Source of the DNA: Saururus chinensis
Taxonomy: Eukaryota > Streptophyta > Magnoliopsida > Piperales > Saururaceae
Length of the DNA stretch: 64,000 bases
Direction: 5' to 3'
Assembly (NCBI GenBank): GCA_035235625.1
Contig: CP141149.1
Span: 405,001-469,000 of the forward strand
Positions 59,401 to 64,000 of this stretch are shown here, one piece after another (positions within the stretch are counted from its first letter, which is position 1; each line of letters starts with the position of its first letter). Position numbers and translations under genes: made by a program. Below the pieces are notes generated by a model that saw nothing but the letters and a program-made list of their open reading frames with translations, did no database searches and was not told the DNA's origin.

Positions 59401-62400
59401 GCTCTTCTTGTTCACTTTGGGTATTATGAGGACTATAATCTTCGTCTCTCCCGTATTCGCTAATCTACCACCATTGAAGCTTATCATGTTGAATTTTAAA
59501 AATTGTCGAATTGGGTTTCTAATTGGCCCGAAGCCGCTTTGATTGGTACTTTTTTGGGTGGATTGAGGCTTGACTTGTAAGCTTTGGTGTGTATCTTCAA
59601 GCCACGCACCTTGACGGAGAATCCGTGTGGCTCGCATGTGTCAAGAGTAGCTTGAGCATCAATAGCGTGTTCTACGGGCACCACAATCTTCTACCAGTCC
59701 GATCACCACTATAGGGCGTACTCTTATTTCTCTTAAGTGATAATTTTAGGCTGAAATGGAGGCTCGTCGCTCTCAAGGCTTATGCTACAATTGTGATGAA
59801 AAGTATACCATTATTGCAAGACTCTTCATGCTTGTGTTGTTGAAGATACATCTGACCCCGTGGCTTCTCCTGACCCTGTAGCTGAGTTTGACCCTACCTT
59901 CATTGCCTTGGTAAATGATGTGGACCCATACTTGTCCTTTCATGCCAATGAAGGTGGTAATGCTCCTAATACTATGCACATTAATGGGCAAATGAAAAAA
60001 TGAGTAACGGTTCTTATCGATATAGGTAGCACTCATAGTTTCATTAACGAAGCTCAGATCTCTTATTGTCCTAATTTTGATGTTATGGTCGGGGATGGTG
60101 CAAAACTTCATTGTATGGGGGTTTGCTGAAGGCATGCCTTCTTGCTCATGGCCTTACTATAAAGTTTGATTTCTATGTCTTCTCTATCAAGGGAGCTGAT
60201 ATCGTTCTTAGCATAGATTAGTTGCACACATGCGAAAGGTTTGAACTGGACTTTGAACACATGTAGATGAGCTTTGAGCTTGATGGGGTGAAAGACCTCC
60301 TTACCACCCAACCGTGAGATAAGTTGTATATCATTCAGCGCCATCCTGTGAAGTATAATTGGATTTTCCAGCCTCTTGCTGTTGATGAGCGTCTTGGTTC
60401 TTCCTAGCCTTGAGGACAAGGCAGTGGTGGATTGTTATGATTTTGAATTAAGATTTAATTAGGACTTTCTTAATATAAGTATGCCTTAGTTTAGGTCTGT
60501 TTTCCTAATTTAGAATTACATATTAAAGGTAGGATTCTTATTGTTATTGCTTTCCTAGGTTTGCTTCTTATTTAGAGAAGCTGAAGCCTATAAATCATGT
60601 ACTCCTCCACATTCATTAGTTACGAATTTTGAGCAGTAAATTAGTCCAATTTATTTATCTCTGTCCCTCCCTAACTCTCTTCCCCTTTTTCTTTCCTACG
60701 TACACTCCTTAATTTTACCCTTGTAACCCTAAGAGTTACAACAACCCATCTATCAAAGTATCATGATGTTCCTACCATCTGGTGGGTGGTGGCGGTGGGT
60801 TGGGGGGCTAATAGGAGACGCGAGGAAGAAGGCTAGGAGCCGATGGATTTTCCTCTGATGGCTCGCTGGCCCTGCTGTGCACCTGCTAGCCTGCACAAGC
60901 AGATTCTTTTTTATTAATCATTGAGCTCTGTGGCAGTGTTCAAGGATTTCATGGTTAAGGTCATCCTTTTATTTAGCATTGAGTTTCTTACAGTAAATAA
61001 ATATTTTGAAGGTGGCGTATGCATATAAGAAAGGCACATACCCCTACACAGAAGGCTGAACCCAGAGGTAATGATACAGAAGAGGGCACAATAGAGGCTG
61101 ACGATGATGACTGCCTCCTCAAGGAAATGGAGGAGTTGTCTCATGTCATGATGCGTAAAAAGAAAGGAGCTAAGAAGCTCCTTGCAAAAAGACAAGCAAA
61201 GGTTTTCTCTTAGTTCTTCACAATGATATCACTGTTTTGTATTTCCATTATGATAGTGGAATAATCTATAAATCTCCATTTTACAGGACAAAATTCGTAG
61301 GGCAACAGGAGTACAAATTGATGTGATGGTCGATGGTTACCAAGATCAGGAATTGTTCTCCCTTGCATCTATCAGGGTTAGAAATATGATTCTTTTTCTT
61401 CCCACGAGGATTCCATTGTGTATTTTGGTGACGATCTTTTCTTCATATGTTCTTTTGCAATAATAAATTTTTTGCTAGATAACTAAATTCTTTTCTCGCC
61501 CATTGATTTCTTTGTAAATCTATGTGCCTTTTGTCTTTGCCATGATTTATATGGCAGAAACATTGTTTTGCTAAAAAATTGTTTTTTTGCTTTGCGCCTT
61601 GATTTCTTTGTAAATCTACTTGCCTTTTGTATTGGCATGATTTGGTTAGCAGAAGCTTATGTTGTCAATTATGAACTTAGGAAACATAAGAATTTATTTT
61701 TTGGGTAACTTTCATTTTATATTAAGGCAAAAACTAGCCCACTCTGCAGCTTTGTACAGGCTAGTGTGCTGTACAAACCGCTGGCCTTTGGATCATCATC
61801 TAATGGTCAGGAGCTTTTCCCCTGGTTAGTGGTAACTAGAAGGAGAAGATTATGTTGCCATCAGATGATGACCATGTGATACTGCAGCAGGCTGGGCTAT
61901 CTGTCCTCACAAAATAGTTTAGTGTGAACAACACTTATGGTAATGCTTTGATTTGGTGAGCAACTAGCAGGCTTTTTGTTAATGCGGACTGTATATTTTG
62001 TAATATTCTTTTGGAGCTCTCTTTTTTATTTGGAAGTGGTCATGGCTGGCCTGCCTTTCTTAGGCAAATAATTCTCATGCATAACTTTCTCTCACAGATA
62101 AAGAAAGAACTGCAAGCTGTTGGTTCGGTGGACATCAGTGGTGATGATGATTCAGGAGACTTTGAGAGTGAAGAGCACCCTCAAGCCTTAAAGGAAGAAG
62201 ATTTGCCCAATGATGTTGATACTGATGAAGAACGTAGACGGTAGATTTACTATGTCCTTATTGAGTTGTTTTTGCTCTTGATACATGTTCTTGAATTGTC
62301 TCATCTTCTGGCAGGTATGATGAACAACTTGAGGAACTCCTAGATGAGGCTTATGAGCGGTTTATTACGCGGAAGGAAGGAAGTACCCAACAGCGGAAAC

Positions 62401-62444
62401 GCGCAAAGCTGTCACGTTCTAATGACAACAAGCACCTTTTGGAG
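43940..62444 (+). CDS. SPB1: rRNA 2'-O-methyltransferase SPB1/FtsJ3 homologue, exons 1-10, 3' end off window
   Basis: Spliced from ten exons with GT-AG introns into 499 open codons, about 60% of the roughly 820 residues expected for plant SPB1. Residues 1-200 are the FtsJ/RrmJ methyltransferase: [10 protein letters not shown] with K29, AdoMet motif DLCAAPGSW (48-56), acidic D74, HDGSPNVGG with D118, K158 at the end of exon 1, and E193 in SAEIYVV; K29-D118-K158-E193 is the complete KDKE catalytic tetrad. Then follow [15 protein letters not shown] (DUF3381 region start), [39 protein letters not shown], a Lys-rich coiled segment, an acidic stretch and [16 protein letters not shown]. In yeast the family methylates a guanosine in the 25S rRNA A-loop during nucleolar 60S maturation; the same role is inferred here. 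The start ATG matches the conserved [14 protein letters not shown]-terminus. Introns 1, 4 and 6 hold retroelements, yet no exon is damaged. Confidence 0.95.
45047..46470 (-). mobile_element. Gag-protease LTR element (antisense in SPB1 intron 1), 5'-truncated
   Basis: Minus strand: the tail of gag with [15 protein letters not shown] (about 46270-46440), a spacer, protease, a short tail, and a 338-bp 3' LTR at 45047-45384 (starts TGTTATGATTT, ends CCTTACAACA). RT, RNase H and integrase are absent; the sequence passes from just after protease to the last codons of pol and then the LTR. The same arrangement occurs at 57876-60743. The 5' LTR and most of gag are missing beyond 46470, where L1 sequence begins. 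Confidence 0.82.
45604..45855 (-). pseudogene. Ty3/gypsy protease with altered active site
   Basis: Contains [14 protein letters not shown] where the family has DTGSTHNFI; the catalytic aspartate is asparagine here. Then [15 protein letters not shown] and FYVLPI...DIVIGID. Upstream and downstream frames are interrupted. Confidence 0.8.
46480..49420 (-). pseudogene. L1-type LINE ORF2 remnant, antisense in SPB1 intron 1
   Basis: Minus-strand order: endonuclease C-terminal part with SDHRPIVL (48698-48904), linker, RT start with FLIPKI...SNFRP (47960-48040), AQSAFVP, catalytic YFADD at about 47433-47447, [33 protein letters not shown] (47143-47300), and the C-terminal [20 protein letters not shown] block (46880-47050). 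Several stops and frameshifts. The 5' end of the endonuclease near 49420 is cut. Confidence 0.88.
48265..48297. repeat. (CCATTT)n inside LINE ORF2
   Basis: Five to six hexamers; on the minus strand they read as a Met-Glu dipeptide repeat that keeps the ORF2 frame open. Confidence 0.85.
49601..49648 (+). CDS. SPB1: SPB1 exon 2 (16 codons)
   Basis: GGTAG|GTTTTC start and AAGCAG|GTAATT end; encodes [16 protein letters not shown], the conserved segment directly after catalytic K158. Both ends in phase 0. Confidence 0.93.
49739..49894 (+). CDS. SPB1: SPB1 exon 3 (52 codons)
   Basis: TTGCAG|TTATTT start, CCCAAG|GTAGGA end. Encodes [10 protein letters not shown], the catalytic E193 in [25 protein letters not shown], and the start of the spacer. 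Confidence 0.94.
49993..50039 (+). CDS. SPB1: SPB1 exon 4
   Basis: GTGCAG|GTGGCA start, GATGG|GTATGT end; 47 bp leaving two bases of a split Gly codon. Encodes [16 protein letters not shown]. Confidence 0.92.
50368..50435. repeat. 34-bp tandem duplication
   Basis: TATGATAAATAGGTGATATA followed by TTGATATTGATT, twice in a row, about 60 bp upstream of the CRM-like insertion. Confidence 0.85.
50493..50984 (+). repeat. CRM-like 5' LTR
   Basis: 492 bp; matches 54501-54976 with scattered substitutions and small indels. Confidence 0.9.
51930..52690 (+). pseudogene. CRM-like gag with zinc knuckle
   Basis: Contains [39 protein letters not shown] and [22 protein letters not shown], then a frameshift, [17 protein letters not shown], and the knuckle [14 protein letters not shown] (52634-52675, CX2CX4HX4C). 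A stop occurs near 52007 and others follow. Upstream 51150-51760 is a proline/glycine-rich stretch open for 201 codons, probably gag N-terminus or leader. Confidence 0.82.
52900..53120 (+). pseudogene. CRM-like protease
   Basis: [12 protein letters not shown] retains the catalytic Asp of the D-(S/T/G)-G-S core; followed by [17 protein letters not shown]. The frame breaks soon after. Confidence 0.75.
53600..54360 (+). pseudogene. CRM-like reverse transcriptase
   Basis: [57 protein letters not shown] and catalytic YLDDILVYS (about 54003-54030), then [20 protein letters not shown]. Three stops interrupt it (near 53870, 53908 and 54202). Confidence 0.9.
54501..54976 (+). repeat. CRM-like 3' LTR
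   Basis: 476 bp, TGATGTAGGAGGG to CTGCATCA, followed by the TGATA duplication. Confidence 0.9.
54982..56433 (+). other. Rest of SPB1 intron 4, nothing recognised
   Basis: AT-rich intronic DNA without recognisable coding or element boundaries. Confidence 0.6.
56434..56590 (+). CDS. SPB1: SPB1 exon 5
   Basis: GTGCAG|ATACGA start completes the Gly codon; GAAGAG|GTATTT end, phase 0. Encodes [11 protein letters not shown]...ISFDDPA...HALTTEE, aligned with the plant family across a 6.4-kb intron. Confidence 0.93.
56678..56739 (+). CDS. SPB1: SPB1 exon 6
   Basis: CTCCAG|ATTAAA start, CTGAA|GTAAGG end, two bases left. Encodes [20 protein letters not shown]. Confidence 0.93.
57512..57575. repeat. 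32-bp tandem duplication in intron 6
   Basis: TGTAGTTAAATAAGGGATAT plus AATAAAAGAAAT, twice in direct succession. Confidence 0.85.
59101..59600 (+). pseudogene. Gag capsid region of gag-protease element
   Basis: 120 open codons (59101-59463) with [40 protein letters not shown] and [17 protein letters not shown], the retrotrans_gag pattern. After a stop the frame shifts and continues with [12 protein letters not shown]-like text near 59490-59530. Upstream 58150-59040 is open but not recognisable. Confidence 0.82.
60000..60235 (+). pseudogene. Protease remnant of gag-protease element
   Basis: Stops and shifts, but [23 protein letters not shown] corresponds to the protease at 45604-45855. The active-site region near 60015-60040 reads [13 protein letters not shown]: catalytic Asp kept, the following Thr replaced. 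Confidence 0.75.
60433..60743 (+). repeat. 3' LTR of gag-protease element
   Basis: 311 bp, TGTTATGATTT...GTTACAACA, homologous to 45047-45384 (reversed) and 57876-58105. Confidence 0.88.
61012..61201 (+). CDS. SPB1: SPB1 exon 7
   Basis: TTGAAG|GTGGCG start completes Lys and continues [28 protein letters not shown] end, phase 0. The second half is acidic, then [16 protein letters not shown]. Confidence 0.92.
61287..61376 (+). CDS. SPB1: SPB1 exon 8 (30 codons)
   Basis: TTACAG|GACAAA start, ATCAGG|GTTAGA end. Encodes [20 protein letters not shown] and [10 protein letters not shown]. Confidence 0.92.
61377..62097 (+). other. SPB1 intron 8, nothing recognised
   Basis: 721-bp intron; a partial direct repeat (GATTTCTTTGTAAATCTA..TGCCTTTTGT) occurs at about 61504 and 61601. 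Confidence 0.6.
62098..62240 (+). CDS. SPB1: SPB1 exon 9
   Basis: TCACAG|ATAAAG start, AGACG|GTAGAT end, two bases left. An acidic stretch ([24 protein letters not shown]) typical of nucleolar proteins. Confidence 0.9.
62315..62444 (+). CDS. SPB1: SPB1 exon 10, last exon in window
   Basis: GGCAG|GTATGA start, TTGGAG|GTACGT end, phase 0. Encodes [16 protein letters not shown] and [16 protein letters not shown]. No further exon was recognised up to 64000, so the remaining roughly 320 codons lie outside. Confidence 0.9.
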
Positions 62445-63280
62445 GTACGTTCTGAAGGAACAATCTCTCAAAACAGTAGGCTGTTTTTTAACAGTGCTTT
62501 AGCAAAAGGCTTCTGGCCTTTCAGCTTCCTGCAAGTCCTACCAGGACAAGTATTTTATTAATCCCTGATTGGAAGGGCTTTAAGGGAAGTGGAAATGGGA
62601 AAGGAACAGGAAGCTGAAGCTTGTTGGATCTCCTTCCAGTGTCTGCTTCTGCTTTTAATTCTGCGGAAGTGTTGTCATATGCTACCTAAATTTGAGCTTC
62701 AGCCTTTTTTTTCTTCTAATGGACTACTTGTTACCAATTTTGAAGCAGCTATTGTAGTCAATGTGAGAGCAGGACATACATGGCTTTAAGTAGGGGTAAT
62801 GCAGCAGTCTGGATAAACATATCGTTTAATTTAAATAATAGATAACAGATATCCAATATGTCAGCATATGTGCGGTCTTTAAAAAGGATTGTATCCAGAC
62901 ATGCATTGTGCAAATGAAAAAACATAAATCGCTACTTATATTGTTCATTTACCCATCTCTAGCTGTTATTGCGATTAGAAAAGATGAGTTATCCCCATCT
63001 TATGAATGCAATAATTCTTTTTCTCAAAATCATGGGGGAATATTTTATGTATATTCAAAATGCTACACGAGCTCACACACATGAATGCTTACAGCATGAT
63101 TGCTGCAATGCGTGGGCCCCATGCATGAACCCCACACCTGGGCATGCTTGTGGTGCGTGCATGCAAACGTGGGTCATATTGCATTAGTGAAAGTCCTCTA
63201 CTTCAAAATAGACAAAGCTAGAGTTGAATTTCATAATGGATTCTGACAGTACTTTGCATCTATTTTTATGTTTTATATTA
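62445..63280 (+). other. SPB1 intron 10, first part, nothing recognised
   Basis: No exon with SPB1-like text was found. Confidence 0.6.
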
Positions 63281-63284
63281 CATA

Positions 63285-64000
63285 TGAAAATTGTTGGAAG
63301 CTGTGAGCATCTTTTGCTATTTTCCATTTATCCGGCATGTATTTTTGGGTCTTTATCATATTAAATAAGCCCTTTGCCCTTGCTTACCTGCCAGTTTATT
63401 CCACTACGCGAAAGTATAGACATATTAGTGATGATGTGCTGTGCCAAATATTCCTGGAAATTCTTGCTGAGTTAGGGTTACTTAAATGAGGACTAGAAAT
63501 ACTTTTGGCCACGTACTTGGAAGCCTTGGTGCAGTGAGCATCTTTTGCTGTTTTTTTATTTATGGAAGATATTTTTTAGGTCTTTCTTCTGTCAAATAAG
63601 CCCTTTGCCCTTGCTTACCTGCCAGTTTATTCTGTTATAGGAAAGTCTGGACATCTAGTTGTGCTTTTTAGTTAAAAGTTCAATACAAGGTTTGATGAGG
63701 TATAAAAGTAACTTTTGGACACATGTATTGGAGGCTAACTTGGAAGTCTTGGTACTGGGAGCATCTTTGCTTTTGTCATTTATTTAAGATATTTTCTACT
63801 GTCAAATAAGTCCTTGCCCTTGCTTTACCTGTTGGTTTATTCCGTTATATGTGCTTATTTACATTTCGGTCATGCTTGTGAGTTAAAGTTTAAACAAGCT
63901 CTAATGAGGTCAGAAAGTAATTTTTGGCTATGAACATGGGGGTTTAACTTGAAAGTCTTGGTGCTATGAGCAGCATCTTTTGCTTTTTTCGCTTATTCCA
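63285..64000. repeat. Diverged tandem repeat in SPB1 intron 10, unit ~210-230 bp
   Basis: Block TGGAAG(C/T)CTTGGTGC..TGAGCATCTTTTGCT followed by GTCAAATAAGCCCTTTGCCC and TTACCTGCCAGTTTATTC recurs with GAGCATCTTT at about 63305, 63536, 63758 and 63968 and continues beyond the window. Confidence 0.85.

Larger units (their letters stand above)
57876..60743 (+). mobile_element. Gag-protease LTR element in SPB1 intron 6, sense
   Basis: Starts TGTTATGATTT (57876), ends AGTTACAACA (60743), flanked by a perfect ACCCA duplication (57871-57875, 60744-60748). The 3' LTR is 60433-60743. The 5' LTR is recognisable to about 58105, after which its last part and any primer site are lost or too diverged. It contains gag and a broken protease, then a tail ending SLEDKAVVD just before the 3' LTR; no RT, RNase H or integrase. 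Same architecture and internal junction as 45047-46470. Confidence 0.85.

Overview
This window is plant nuclear DNA. It is dominated by nested LTR retrotransposons and carries one host gene, on the + strand: the first ten exons of an SPB1/FtsJ3-type nucleolar rRNA 2'-O-methyltransferase (43940 to 62444, running off the right edge in intron 10). Plant origin follows from the element types (Athila with a tRNA-Asp primer site, Del/Tekay-type chromovirus with very long LTRs, a CRM-like element, Ty1/copia, plant L1, CACTA) and from the telo-box promoter. Exon 1 is strikingly GC-rich and later exons AT-rich, a gradient typical of monocots; this is a hint, not proof.

Left part (1 to about 34000), from outermost to innermost. 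A decayed minus-strand Ty1/copia element appears to be split into three pieces (about 1750-3825, 24587-24874, 31583-33040). Between them lie a truncated minus-strand Del/Tekay-type element (5' LTR 18707-22087, primer site, gag, zinc knuckle, protease, start of RT), further LTR copies of the same family, and a 33-bp minisatellite. A solo LTR sits inside the Tekay gag (4802-17830), and a young, nearly complete Athila element (6539-16677, target duplication ATCAT, almost identical 1419-bp LTRs) sits inside that solo LTR. A second nest, 24880-31577 (target duplication GTTCT), interrupts the copia gag and itself contains a solo LTR at 25333-27529 (target duplication GTAGC).

Middle (about 34000 to 43900). 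After an AT-rich stretch with a possible MITE, a decayed LTR is split by a solo LTR (35976-40367, target duplication GTTAA). That solo LTR carries an inverted copy of its own first kilobase and can fold into a hairpin with arms of about 0.8 kb. A CACTA left end (41200) follows, with an array of short palindromes in G/C-rich DNA, then a CT-rich satellite and the promoter of the host gene.

Right part (43940 to 64000). The host gene has an uninterrupted reading frame through exons 1 to 10 (499 codons) although introns 1, 4 and 6 have swollen to 4-6 kb with retroelements: a gag-protease LTR element and an L1 in antisense (intron 1), a CRM-like element in sense (intron 4, target duplication TGATA), and a second gag-protease element in sense (intron 6, target duplication ACCCA). 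The two gag-protease elements share the same loss of RT, RNase H and integrase, so they look like copies of one non-autonomous family. Intron 10 contains a diverged tandem repeat of roughly 210-230 bp that continues to the window edge.
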